Source: Hymenobacter perfusus | Lineage (GTDB): Bacteria > Bacteroidota > Bacteroidia > Cytophagales > Hymenobacteraceae | Assembly (NCBI RefSeq): GCF_003944765.1 | Contig: NZ_RWIU01000001.1 | Location: forward strand, 1,116,001 to 1,180,000 | DNA length: 64,000 bases | Direction: 5' to 3' | Part shown: positions 1-7,830 of the stretch, piece after piece | How the letters are laid out: each line of letters begins with the position of its first letter | How positions within the stretch are numbered: position 1 is the first letter of the stretch | Translations under genes and position numbers: made by a program | Notes under the pieces: model-generated | What the model was told of the DNA's origin: nothing | Seen by the model: the letters and a program-made list of their open reading frames with translations, nothing else | Databases searched by the model: none

Positions 1-167
1 CCAGCTGGAGCGGTGGGCAGCGTCGGCCGCCACAGCCCCGTGGCCAGCAGCCCCTGTTGCAGCCGGCCCAGCACCACCGGGCGCAAATCGGTAGTCAGCA
101 CTACCACAAAGGCCAGTAGCAGCAGCCATTGCAAAGCGGTGCCGAGGTGAGGACGAAAAAAGCGCAT
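1..167 (-). CDS. Partial membrane-anchored or secreted protein, N-terminal fragment
   Basis: An open frame reads leftward from an ATG at 167 and runs off the window edge. About 55 codons are visible. The start is MRFFRPHLGTALQWLL followed by a hydrophobic stretch to about residue 24, which fits a signal anchor or uncleaved signal peptide. A short polar segment ending LWRPTLPTAPA follows. The layout, a single N-terminal helix and a linker, would suit a periplasmic thioredoxin-fold (TlpA-like) protein, but the diagnostic domain lies outside the window, so this is a guess. It is co-directional with the glycosidase gene upstream. Confidence 0.5.
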   Translation of the reverse strand, partial: MRFFRPHLGTALQWLLLLAFVVVLTTDLRPVVLGRLQQGLLATGLWRPTLPTAPA

Positions 168-238
168 GGGCCGGAAGTTGCGTATTGCTGCGCGCTGAAT
201 ATCATCCGCGCTTCCCCGAAGCGAAACGACGGGGCGGG

Positions 239-253
239 CAAAGTTCGCGCTAC
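239..253. repeat. Family C palindromic repeat, single arm
   Basis: CAAAGTTCGCGCTAC matches the right arm of the family C doublets at 22911-23005 and 24221-24315. The TAG at the outer end of this arm is also the stop codon of the glycosidase gene on the minus strand. Confidence 0.6.
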
Positions 254-1584
254 CGCTCCACCTTGAGCGTGGCGGGGCGGTTGGTGAATTCGAACATCTC
301 GCCGTGGGGCATGATGGTAATCTGGCCGAACTCGCGGATCATCATCTTGTAGCTCTCCCCCACCGGCCGGATTTTGCGGTCCAGATCGTAGAGGCCGCAG
401 GCATTCACGGTGAGACGCTTTTCGGCCAGACTGATGTCCCAGTCCACCTGGTCGAGCAGGCTGTACCAGGTGAAGCCCACCACCGGCACGCCGTCGTGGC
501 GGATGCGCTGCACGTTCACCCACTGCTTCCAGAGCCAGCATTCGGCGTCTTTGGGGTTGAAGGTGTTGGTTTCGGTGTGCATCACGGGCTTGCGGTACCG
601 CTCGTAGTACTGGCGCGTCATGGTGTACCAACCCAGCACGTCCTCGGCCTGGCAGATCTGGCCGTCGGGCTTGATAATCTTCTCGTTACGACCGTAGTAG
701 TCGTTGCCCATGATCTGGTAGCCGGGCGGCTCGCCGGCCATAAACCAGTCGAGCTCCTGCCGGGTCAGGCCGTTGTCGAGGCAGTAGAGCAGCACTTCCG
801 AGTCGAGCGGGTGGGCGTACAGCAAGTCTAGGGATAGAAACCGCAGCTTGTTGACCAGGCAGATTTCGGGCGTGGGTACGGCGCGCATCTCGTGGATGTA
901 CTCCGCCGATTCACTTTGCACGATGATGCAGTCGGGCCGCACCTTGGCAATCTGCTGGGTGCCCATGATGCTGGCCGCCGTGATGTGCTTCATGGCCGTC
1001 ACGAAGGCCCGGTCATCCTTGAGCTGCTCGTTCCAGATGCCGTCTTTGGCGGAGGCACGGGCCGTCACGTAAATCTCGTTGACGGGCGTGTAGAAGCGCA
1101 CCCAGGGGTAGCGCCGCGCCACAGCCCCGCAGTACTCGGCAAAGTGCACCGGCAGCTCGGGGTTCTGGAAGTTTCCTACCCAATCAGGCACGCCGAAGTG
1201 CATCAGGTCCAGGATGGGCGTGATGCCCAGGCGCTGGATTTCGGCCATGGCCGCATCGGCAAACTCCCAGTCGAACTGGCCGGGGGCTTTGTGGATGAGG
1301 TAGTACGGCAGGTTGTAGCGCAGCACCTTCAGGCCCAGCTCCTTTACCAGCCCCAGGTCTTCCTTGTAGCGGTTATAGTGGTCGGTTTCGGCCAGTAAGT
1401 CGCGCCGGATGGTGCCGTTGGCAATGGTGGGGTACGAGCACTCGATGCCGGTGGCAAACATGAAGTTACCCGCGTCGCCGGTAGGCAGGCCCGAGCCATC
1501 GTGGCCGCCGGCTCCGCCAAACTGGTCGCCCTCGTAGTGGCCGTCGCCGAATGCTTCTTTGATATGACTGAGGAAAGACTTCAT
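250..1584 (-). CDS. Family 1 glycoside hydrolase-like protein
   Basis: 444 residues with a TIM-barrel pattern like the BglB/COG2723 group (beta-glucosidase, beta-galactosidase). Visible marks are PVNEIYV, where the Glu fits the acid/base position of the usual NEP motif, and VMHTETNTF, where the Glu fits the nucleophile. The substrate cannot be read from sequence. No signal peptide is seen, so it is probably cytoplasmic. I chose the ATG at 1584 (MKSFLSHIKEAF). A longer frame to 1659 exists, but its extra 25 residues (beginning MLRQAQHD) are translated from a family A palindromic repeat. It is followed downstream by the GMC dehydrogenase pair on the same strand, which suggests sugar or polyol metabolism. 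The stop codon lies in a family C repeat arm. Confidence 0.75.
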   Translation of the reverse strand: MKSFLSHIKEAFGDGHYEGDQFGGAGGHDGSGLPTGDAGNFMFATGIECSYPTIANGTIRRDLLAETDHYNRYKEDLGLVKELGLKVLRYNLPYYLIHKAPGQFDWEFADAAMAEIQRLGITPILDLMHFGVPDWVGNFQNPELPVHFAEYCGAVARRYPWVRFYTPVNEIYVTARASAKDGIWNEQLKDDRAFVTAMKHITAASIMGTQQIAKVRPDCIIVQSESAEYIHEMRAVPTPEICLVNKLRFLSLDLLYAHPLDSEVLLYCLDNGLTRQELDWFMAGEPPGYQIMGNDYYGRNEKIIKPDGQICQAEDVLGWYTMTRQYYERYRKPVMHTETNTFNPKDAECWLWKQWVNVQRIRHDGVPVVGFTWYSLLDQVDWDISLAEKRLTVNACGLYDLDRKIRPVGESYKMMIREFGQITIMPHGEMFEFTNRPATLKVER

Positions 1585-1630
1585 TTTTGAAGCTGAAATG
1601 ACGCGCCGGAAAAACGCCTCGTAATAAAGA

Positions 1631-1734
1631 AGAACGTCATGCTGAGCTTGCCGAAGCATCTCGCGTGCTGACGTCTGAATACTATTGCAACGTCAGCACG
1701 CGAGATTCCTCGGCAAGCTCGGAATGACGTTCTG
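1631..1734. repeat. Family A palindromic repeat, doublet
   Basis: Two arms in inverted orientation, each with its own small hairpin. The left arm has the stem ATGCT/AGCAT. The right arm, read on its own strand, has ATTCC/GGAAT around the same GAGCTTGCCGA loop. The outer segments (CGCGTGCTGACG) are perfect inverted repeats, so the whole element can fold. It lies between the glycosidase start and the GMC gene stop. Confidence 0.85.
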
Positions 1735-1746
1735 ATTCAGCCTATG

Positions 1747-3429
1747 CTATGCCCGTAGCGCCGCCAGAAACTTGTCGGCGGTGCGCAGGCTGAGGGCCAT
1801 GATGGTGAGGGCGGGGTTCACGCTGAGGGCGCTGGGAAACACCGAGTTGTCGCAGATGTAGAGGTTGGGAACGTCGAAGGCTTTGCCGTCGGGGTTCACC
1901 ACCGCATCGTCGCCGCTCAGGCCCATGCGCGCCGTCCCGATGACGTGGGCGTAGCGCTCGAAGGCCCAAATGTCCTTGGCCCCGGCGGCTTCCCAGATCT
2001 GACGCATGATTTTCTCGGCATGTCGGTTCATGCGCTGCTCGTTTTCCTGGGCCGTGAAGTGCAGGCGTGGCTTGGGCAGGCCGCGGGCGTCCTTTTCGTC
2101 GCTGAGCTCCATGTAGTTGGCGGCGTGCGGCATACAGTCGCCCAGGATGTTGATGCCGGCCGTGTGGTTGTAGGTGCGCATGTAGTCGCGCAGGGGCTGG
2201 CCCCAGAGCTTGCGCTGGCGCACCATCTGGGTGGCGAAGGTCACGGGCATCACCCCGATGCTTTGCAGCAGGTAGCCGCCGGCGAAGTCGGCGTCTTTGG
2301 GGCGGTGGGTATCCTCGGAAATCAGGCCGCCGGGAATACCTTTATAGGGGCGGATGTCCTCGTCGAACGTGCCCCAGACCTGCATACCGGGGTGGGCCAT
2401 GAAGTGCTTGCCGACCTGCCCGCTATTGAGGGCCAGCTCATTGAGCATCAGCAAACGCGGCGTTTCCACGGCCCCAGCGCACAAAAACAGGTGGCGGCAA
2501 CGCTGGCGCACGGTGTGGCCATGCTGCTCGTATACCACGGCCACCACGCGGCCGGAGGCGTCGCGCTCAATCTCCGTCACGTAAGCGTCGGCCCGAATTT
2601 CGGCCCCGTAGCTTTCGGCCAAAGGCAGGAACGTCACGTCCATGCTGGCCTTGGCGCCGCGGTTGCAGCCGGCCTGGCAAAAGCCCCGGTTGGTGCAGGC
2701 CTCACGCCAGCCGATGCCCTCCTGATAATAGCGCGCCGAGAGGGCCGCGTTGGCCGCAGGCGAAGTCTGGATGCCCAGCTGGGCGCAGGCGCGTTGCATG
2801 AGCAAAGCCGCACCGTTCAAAGGCAGCGGGGCCAGCGGGTAGCCCTTGCGGCGGGTAGGGTCCCAGGGGTAAGGCGTAGGGCCGGAAATACCCAGAAAGT
2901 ACTCAATTTCTTCGTAGTACGGCTCCAGCTCCTCGATACCGAAGGGCCAGTCCACGCCCTGGCCAAAGTCGGTGTGCAGCTTCAGGTCGCCGCGGTGGGC
3001 GCGGGGGGTATAGGCGGTGTAGTGCAGCGTGGAGCCGCCTACGCCGGTGCCGGAGTTGTTTTTGCCGAAGGCCACCGGGTTCTGGCCGGCCGAGAGGCGC
3101 TCGTCGTTCCAGAACAGGAAGCTCTGGGCTTTTTCGTCGGTGGCGTAGTCCTTGGTTGGGTCGCGGCGGGGGCCGGCTTCCAGGGCCACCACCTTCAGGC
3201 CGGCCATGGCCAAACGGGCCAGCAACGGCGCGCCACCCGCCCCGGTGCCAATCACCACGCAGTCCACCTCGTCGGTAGGGTCGGGCAGCGGATTGGGGGC
3301 TTCCTCGCCAGTGGGCTCGGTGGCCGGGGTGGCTTCGTTATCAGCCAGCAGGCTTTGGAGCAAGGGGGCCTGAATTTCGGGCTGAACCGGGTTCAGCACG
3401 CCTTCTTCGAGTACTTCTTCGTCGGGCAT
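1747..3429 (-). CDS. GMC-family FAD-dependent dehydrogenase, large subunit
   Basis: 560 residues. The FAD-binding Rossmann motif GTGAGG is at residues 61-66, after an acidic, Pro-rich lead of about 50 residues. Near the C-terminus are HVIGTARMG and the GMC signature ending NPALTIMALSLR, as in gluconate, sorbitol and fructose dehydrogenase flavoprotein subunits. Such enzymes oxidise a sugar or polyol and pass electrons to a membrane acceptor. The gene for the small subunit lies 91 bp upstream on the same strand, supporting a two-subunit enzyme. No cytochrome subunit is visible here. No Tat or Sec signal is seen in this subunit, so its location is uncertain. The substrate is unknown. Confidence 0.88.
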   Translation of the reverse strand: MPDEEVLEEGVLNPVQPEIQAPLLQSLLADNEATPATEPTGEEAPNPLPDPTDEVDCVVIGTGAGGAPLLARLAMAGLKVVALEAGPRRDPTKDYATDEKAQSFLFWNDERLSAGQNPVAFGKNNSGTGVGGSTLHYTAYTPRAHRGDLKLHTDFGQGVDWPFGIEELEPYYEEIEYFLGISGPTPYPWDPTRRKGYPLAPLPLNGAALLMQRACAQLGIQTSPAANAALSARYYQEGIGWREACTNRGFCQAGCNRGAKASMDVTFLPLAESYGAEIRADAYVTEIERDASGRVVAVVYEQHGHTVRQRCRHLFLCAGAVETPRLLMLNELALNSGQVGKHFMAHPGMQVWGTFDEDIRPYKGIPGGLISEDTHRPKDADFAGGYLLQSIGVMPVTFATQMVRQRKLWGQPLRDYMRTYNHTAGINILGDCMPHAANYMELSDEKDARGLPKPRLHFTAQENEQRMNRHAEKIMRQIWEAAGAKDIWAFERYAHVIGTARMGLSGDDAVVNPDGKAFDVPNLYICDNSVFPSALSVNPALTIMALSLRTADKFLAALRA

Positions 3430-3433
3430 GTGC

Positions 3434-3532
3434 GGTGAATTTGTGAAATGGTGAATTTGTGAGGTGGATAATGCGCAAATGGTGCGGTCAGAATTCCGAA
3501 CTCACCATTTCACCACCTCACTATTTCACCTC
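3434..3532. repeat. Family E imperfect inverted repeat (GTGA-rich)
   Basis: The left part repeats GTGAATTTGTGA-type units and the right part is the imperfect complement (CTCACCATTTCACC and following). It fills the gap between the two dehydrogenase genes. Its right arm overlaps the last codons and the TAG stop of the small-subunit gene. It resembles the perfect inverted repeat at 14724-14826. Confidence 0.65.
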
Positions 3533-4117
3533 TTCCGGCTCGCGGGGTTCGAGGGTGTTGGGAGTGACGTGGGGCCAGCCGGGCACGTCGGCCATGCCCA
3601 CGTAGCCGATTTCTTCCTGAGCCAGCGGGTGGGCGTAGTAGTTCTCGGTCAGCTCGGATAGAAACTCCTCAAAAAACCGGTCCTGGGGCAACTGCTGCCA
3701 GTTTTGCCCGGCCGCCTCACCGGCAGCCAGCTGCCCGATAACTGCGTCCTGCTGCTCAGCACTCAGGGCCATGAAAGGCTGCTGAAACTGCGCTTCGGCG
3801 GCCTGGTTGATGCCGCCCAGGCCGAGGCGGTAGGCTTCGCGGTCGGGCGGCATGGCGTCGTAGCGCCAGCCGTCGGCGGTGCCGTCGGTGAGGCGCTTGT
3901 CCACGGCCGGGGCCAGCTCGACGGGTTTTTCGCGGTCGGGCTGGGGGAAGATGCGGGCGGCCACGGCACGCAACAGCTGGTACGTATCGGCGTCGAAGAA
4001 CTGCGGGGTGTAGTCGGCGGGGGCGTTGAGGCGGGCTTCCAGGGCGGCGCGGGTGGCGGGCGTCACCAGCTCGGTCTGGAGCAGCGCCCGGACGGTGCCT
4101 TCGGGATAGTGCGGCAT
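3521..4117 (-). CDS. Gluconate 2-dehydrogenase subunit 3 family protein
   Basis: 198 residues. The region DADTYQLLRAVAARIFPQ is the typical entry of the gluconate 2-dehydrogenase subunit 3 family. The sequence FFEEFLSELTENYYAHPL near the C-terminus is also characteristic. The family is the small partner of GMC flavoproteins and is usually needed for their export or stability. The start is the ATG at 4117 (MPHYPEGTV). An in-frame extension to 4261 would run through a family B repeat and is rejected. No twin-arginine signal is visible at this start, unlike many relatives. It is directly upstream of the GMC subunit and presumably co-transcribed. The final residues EEVK and the stop lie in a repeat arm. 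Confidence 0.8.
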   Translation of the reverse strand: MPHYPEGTVRALLQTELVTPATRAALEARLNAPADYTPQFFDADTYQLLRAVAARIFPQPDREKPVELAPAVDKRLTDGTADGWRYDAMPPDREAYRLGLGGINQAAEAQFQQPFMALSAEQQDAVIGQLAAGEAAGQNWQQLPQDRFFEEFLSELTENYYAHPLAQEEIGYVGMADVPGWPHVTPNTLEPREPEEVK

Positions 4118-4200
4118 GGGGTAGTCAGAAGTGTGGAGGGGCAGCCTAGAAGTACGGAGCGGTGGGTTATGTTTTCGGGCCGGTAAAGCCGCTGGCACGA

Positions 4201-4304
4201 TGTAGAGACGCAATAGTTGGAGTCTTGTCGTTGAAAGGCCGGAACTATATCGTCCAGTCAAACAATATCAGCAACGACGAGACTCCAACTATTGCGTCTC
4301 TACA
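4201..4304. repeat. Family B palindromic repeat, doublet
   Basis: The left arm starts TGTAGAGACGCAATAGTTGG and the right arm is its close complement, ending in GCGTCTCTACA. The centre is about 50 bp. The same family recurs at 26753-26861 (doublet) and 31947-31976 (single arm). Confidence 0.8.
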
Positions 4305-4354
4305 CTGGGCAGATGTGTCCCAATGAAACAACGTCAGCACCGATTGGCCCTAGC

Positions 4355-5347
4355 CTACTGGTCGCTGCTCATCTTGCCGCCGGTGACGTGCACAAGGCTG
4401 CCGGTCATGAACGAGCCGTCCTGGGAGGCTAGCAGCACGTAGGCGGGGGCCAGCTCTTCGGGCTGACCAGGACGGGCCAGGGCCACTTCGTAGCCGAACT
4501 TCTCGATTTCCTCGCGGGGCATGGTGCCGGGGATGTTGGGCGTCCAGACCGGGCCGGGCACCACGCAGTTCACCCGGATACCCCGCTCGCCCAGATGGGT
4601 GGCCAGGCTTTTGGTGAGGGCGTGAATGGCCGACTTGGTGCAGGCGTAGTCAATCAGAATCGGGATGCCCGTGAGGCCTACGATGCTGCCGGTATTGATG
4701 ATGCAGTCGTCCTTTTTGAGGTGCGGCACGGCGGCCTGCGCCATCCAGATGTAGCCGAGAATGTTGGTGTCGAAGGTGCGGCGAATCTGCTCCTCGGGAA
4801 TGTCCTCGAACTTCTCCTGGGACATCTGGAAAGCGGCGTTGTTCACCAGAATATTGAGGCCGCCCAGCTCAGCCAGCGTGCGGCGCACGGCCTGCTTGCA
4901 CTGCTCCGGGTCGCGCACGTCGCTTTGCAGCAGGATGCACTGGCGGCCCTGGGCCTCCACGAGGCGCTTGGTTTCCTCGGCATCCACCACGTTTTCGTTG
5001 AAGAGCACGGCTACGTGGGCACCTTCCATGGCAAAGGCCACGGCCACGGCCCGCCCGATGCCGGAATCGGAACCGGTGATGAGGGCCACTTTATCCTGGA
5101 GCTTGCCGGCGGCGCGGTAGGTGCTGAAGTCCATGGTGGGCTGCAGCTTCATATCAGCCTGCCTGGCGGGGTAGGGCAGCGTCTGGGCGTGCTGCTTCAT
5201 GTCTTTGGCCGTGGGGCGCTTCACGGGCTTGGGAGCCGTAGCGGCATCCTTGGCGGCCTGTTTGGCAGCGGGCGTAGCGGCAGTTTTGGCCGGGGCAGCG
5301 GCTTTTTTAGAAGCTGCCGGAGCAGCCGAAGTTTTTTTAGCAGCCAT
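4355..5347 (-). CDS. SDR-family oxidoreductase with Lys/Ala-rich N-terminal tail
   Basis: 330 residues. From about residue 85 it is a classical short-chain dehydrogenase: the cofactor motif TGSDSGIG, NNAA, the catalytic Ser in NTGSIVG, and Y-A-C-T-K. It resembles the YghA/YhdF group (so-called glucose/ribitol dehydrogenases, often stress-induced), which also begin with a KQ..P.P-like lead. The first ~45 residues consist mostly of Ala, Lys, Pro and Thr (MAAKKTSAAPAASKKAAAPA), like a histone-H1 tail, and are not part of the SDR fold. The start ATG at 5347 is the only one before the tail. The substrate is unknown. Confidence 0.88.
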   Translation of the reverse strand: MAAKKTSAAPAASKKAAAPAKTAATPAAKQAAKDAATAPKPVKRPTAKDMKQHAQTLPYPARQADMKLQPTMDFSTYRAAGKLQDKVALITGSDSGIGRAVAVAFAMEGAHVAVLFNENVVDAEETKRLVEAQGRQCILLQSDVRDPEQCKQAVRRTLAELGGLNILVNNAAFQMSQEKFEDIPEEQIRRTFDTNILGYIWMAQAAVPHLKKDDCIINTGSIVGLTGIPILIDYACTKSAIHALTKSLATHLGERGIRVNCVVPGPVWTPNIPGTMPREEIEKFGYEVALARPGQPEELAPAYVLLASQDGSFMTGSLVHVTGGKMSSDQ

Positions 5348-5435
5348 CAGAATAGCGAGACTATGGTGGAGTTCTGGGCTTACGAAGATTTTGCATCGGG
5401 AGCCGACACTTTTGCCCTTAACAAACCAAAACCCA

Positions 5436-5476
5436 ACAAAAAACCCGTTCCGACAGCAGCCGAAACGGGTTTTTGT
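5436..5476 (-). terminator. Rho-independent terminator
   Basis: A stem AAACCCGTT / AACGGGTTT with a T-run on either strand. It sits just beyond the stop of the Old Yellow Enzyme gene, read on the minus strand. Confidence 0.75.
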
Positions 5477-5498
5477 TCATCAGCCATGAAGCCGGAGC

Positions 5499-6635
5499 TT
5501 AGTTGTTCTGATAGTCAACGGGCTGCTTGGTATCGGCCGCCGCGTCCTGCAACGAAGGGTAGTCGATGTAGCCATGGTCGCCGGGCACGTAGAAGGTGCT
5601 GGGGTCGGGGGCGTTGAGGGCCGCGCCGGTGCGGAACCGCTCCACCAGATCAGGGTTGGCAATGTAGGGCACCCCGAAGGCAATCAGGTCGGCCTCGTTG
5701 TTGGCCAGCGCCTTATCGGCCGTTTCGTGGGTGTAGCCGCCGTTCAGGATGAAGGTGTTGCGGAAAATCTGGCGCAGATGCGCCGCAACGGTCGGCACGT
5801 CGGCGGGGGCCGCCATCGGGTGGCCCGGCAACGCCTCAATTACGTGCAGGTAAGCCAGGTTGAACTGGTTGAGCTGCTCGGTGAGGTAGCTGAAGGTTTT
5901 CACACGGTCCGAATCCTGAATGCTGGCGCTGCCTTGGGGCGAGAGGCGGATGCCTACCCGGTCGGCACCCAGCTCATCTACCACAGCCTGTACTACTTCC
6001 AGCACGAAACGGGCGCGGTTTTCCAGGCTGCCGCCGTACTCGTCGGTGCGCTGGTTGGAGCCGTCCTGAATGAACTGGTCGAGCAGGTAACCGTTGGCCC
6101 CGTGGATTTCGGCCCCATCGAAGCCGGCGAGTTTGGCATTGCGGGCCGCCTGCCGGAACTGGTCGACCACGCCCGGAATTTCGGCCAGCTCCAGCGCGCG
6201 CGGAGCCGGAATGTCTTCCATGCCTTTATCGGTGTAGGCCTGGGCTCCGGCCGGCGCAATGGCCGACGGACCCACCGGCAGCTCGCCGTTGTGGAAGAAC
6301 GGGTGCGACACCCGGCCCACGTGCCAGAGCTGAATGTAAATGCGGCCGCCGGCGGCGTGTACCGCGTCGGTCACCTTTTTCCAGCCGGCTACCTGCTCCT
6401 CGGAGTAGATACCGGGCGTGTTAATGTAGCCCACGCCCTGGGGCGAAACCTGGGAGCCTTCGGTGATGATGAGGCCGGCCGTAGCGCGCTGCACGTAATA
6501 GGTCACCGTCGAATCGGTGGGGACGTTGCCGGGGTTATCGGCCCGGCTGCGCGTCATGGGCGCCATGGCGAAACGGTTGGGCAAGGAAAGCGCGCCTACT
6601 TGGGCGGGCGTGAAAAGATTTGGGGTCTGGCTCAT
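5499..6635 (-). CDS. Alkene reductase, Old Yellow Enzyme family
   Basis: 378 residues, the normal length for an FMN-dependent OYE of the NemA/XenB group. Visible marks are the N-terminal LFTPAQVGALSLPNRFAMAPMTRSRA, the FMN/substrate motif IQLWHVGR, and DGAEIHGANGYLLDQF (His-x-x-Asn carboxamide-binding pair). The arginine region RTDEYGGSLENRARF and the FMN phosphate loop with NGGY follow. It reduces activated C=C bonds with NAD(P)H, and nitro compounds in some members. The start ATG at 6635 gives the standard N-terminus. It is monocistronic in appearance, with its own terminator downstream. Confidence 0.93.
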   Translation of the reverse strand: MSQTPNLFTPAQVGALSLPNRFAMAPMTRSRADNPGNVPTDSTVTYYVQRATAGLIITEGSQVSPQGVGYINTPGIYSEEQVAGWKKVTDAVHAAGGRIYIQLWHVGRVSHPFFHNGELPVGPSAIAPAGAQAYTDKGMEDIPAPRALELAEIPGVVDQFRQAARNAKLAGFDGAEIHGANGYLLDQFIQDGSNQRTDEYGGSLENRARFVLEVVQAVVDELGADRVGIRLSPQGSASIQDSDRVKTFSYLTEQLNQFNLAYLHVIEALPGHPMAAPADVPTVAAHLRQIFRNTFILNGGYTHETADKALANNEADLIAFGVPYIANPDLVERFRTGAALNAPDPSTFYVPGDHGYIDYPSLQDAAADTKQPVDYQNN

Positions 6636-6762
6636 GAGAAACTTCGTGTGGATAAAACCTCTGCTTCGGCCCAGGGCCGTTTTGCAGGACAGTTGCTTTT
6701 AACCGATGTAGCAACATTTATGTTTCGGCCAGATTTTTCTCAACTGCTCTACCCCTCACTCC

Positions 6763-7746
6763 TCACTGCCGCACTACCTCTACCCGGCGGTTGCGGGGCC
6801 GTTGCTGCGGGTCGCGGTTGTCGGCCAGCGGGCGGGCACTGCCGTAGCCCCGCGCCAGCAGCCGCACTGAGTCGATGCCCTGCTGCACCAGATACTGGCG
6901 CACCACCCGGGCCCGCTGCCGGGACAGGCGCAGGTTCAGGGCCGCGTCGCCCACATTATCGGTATGGCCCGCTATTTCCAGCCGCATAGCCGGCTGCTCG
7001 CGCAGGCGACGAGCTAGCTGGTTCAGCACCGGCCGGGAAGTGGGCAGCAAATCGGCGGTGCTTTGGGTGAAATAGAGGTTAGGCAGCGTCAGCCGCTGGC
7101 CTTTGGCGAGGCGGGCCAGTTCTTCCAGCCGCACCGGCAGCGTATCCGGGGGCGCAATGGCGCGCGCTACCGGCGACGCAGGGCTGGCAGCTTCCCTGAC
7201 TTCGGTAGGTGGCCCGGGCAAGGCAGCCCAGAGGTAGCGGGTAGGGATGGGCTCGAAAATGGGCCGCCCGCTGAAGAAATCCTCCATCGATACATCGGGC
7301 CGCTCCCACCCCAGCACCAGCCTCGATTCCAGTGCGCTCTGATAATACTCGATGCGTAGCGCGTACACTTTGCCCGCCTCCAGTCGCACCCGGGCCTGCC
7401 CATCGGTGACGTACTGGTTGCGCCAGGAGTCCAGCAGTAGCTTATTGCCGACCCACACCCGCACGCCATCATCCACCGTCAGGTGCAGAATATACAGGCC
7501 CGTAGCCGGCGCTTCCAGAAAGCCGGTCCAACGCACCGAGAAATGCTCTTTGCTGACGCCGGTAGCCGGCGGCCGGGCGTGCCATTCGAAATCCAGCTGT
7601 GCGTCGGTGCGCTCCACCACGGCTTCCTCAAAATTCTCGCCGTTGTAATACGTAGCTGCCAGGCCGTGCGCGGGCAGGGTTTGGGCGGTGGTTGGCAGGC
7701 AGGCAGAAGCACACAGCAACAAGGCGCTCCAATAGAAATAAGTCAC
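6763..7746 (-). CDS. PA14-domain and OmpA-domain envelope protein (copy 1)
   Basis: 327 residues from a GTG start at 7746. A signal peptide (MTYFYWSALLLCASA...) is followed by a PA14-like beta-sandwich, about residues 25-155, with LTVDDGVRVWVGNKLLLDSW. A short Pro-rich linker leads to a C-terminal OmpA peptidoglycan-binding domain, about 210-327, with LYFTQSTADLLP, IAGHTDNVG and NRRVEV. PA14 domains often bind carbohydrate. The likely role is anchoring to peptidoglycan with a sugar-binding module, which is inference. It is the second of two tandem paralogues; the OmpA halves are nearly the same, while the linkers differ. Confidence 0.85.
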   Translation of the reverse strand: MTYFYWSALLLCASACLPTTAQTLPAHGLAATYYNGENFEEAVVERTDAQLDFEWHARPPATGVSKEHFSVRWTGFLEAPATGLYILHLTVDDGVRVWVGNKLLLDSWRNQYVTDGQARVRLEAGKVYALRIEYYQSALESRLVLGWERPDVSMEDFFSGRPIFEPIPTRYLWAALPGPPTEVREAASPASPVARAIAPPDTLPVRLEELARLAKGQRLTLPNLYFTQSTADLLPTSRPVLNQLARRLREQPAMRLEIAGHTDNVGDAALNLRLSRQRARVVRQYLVQQGIDSVRLLARGYGSARPLADNRDPQQRPRNRRVEVVRQ

Positions 7747-7830
7747 GCGGAGAGTAAATTAGGCTACAAGATAAAAAGAGCCCTACTTATTCCGGCAAAA
7801 AAACAAGTAACGTAGCTACTTTCTGCCCAT

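Noticed and set aside
1585..1659. N-terminal extension of the glycosidase frame (MLRQAQHD...)
   Set aside because: It is the translation of a family A palindromic repeat and has no relation to the enzyme fold; the same peptide appears before moaE.
1945..3438. 497-codon open frame on the plus strand
   Set aside because: It lies antisense to the GMC dehydrogenase and has no recognisable domain. Long antisense frames are common in GC-rich DNA.
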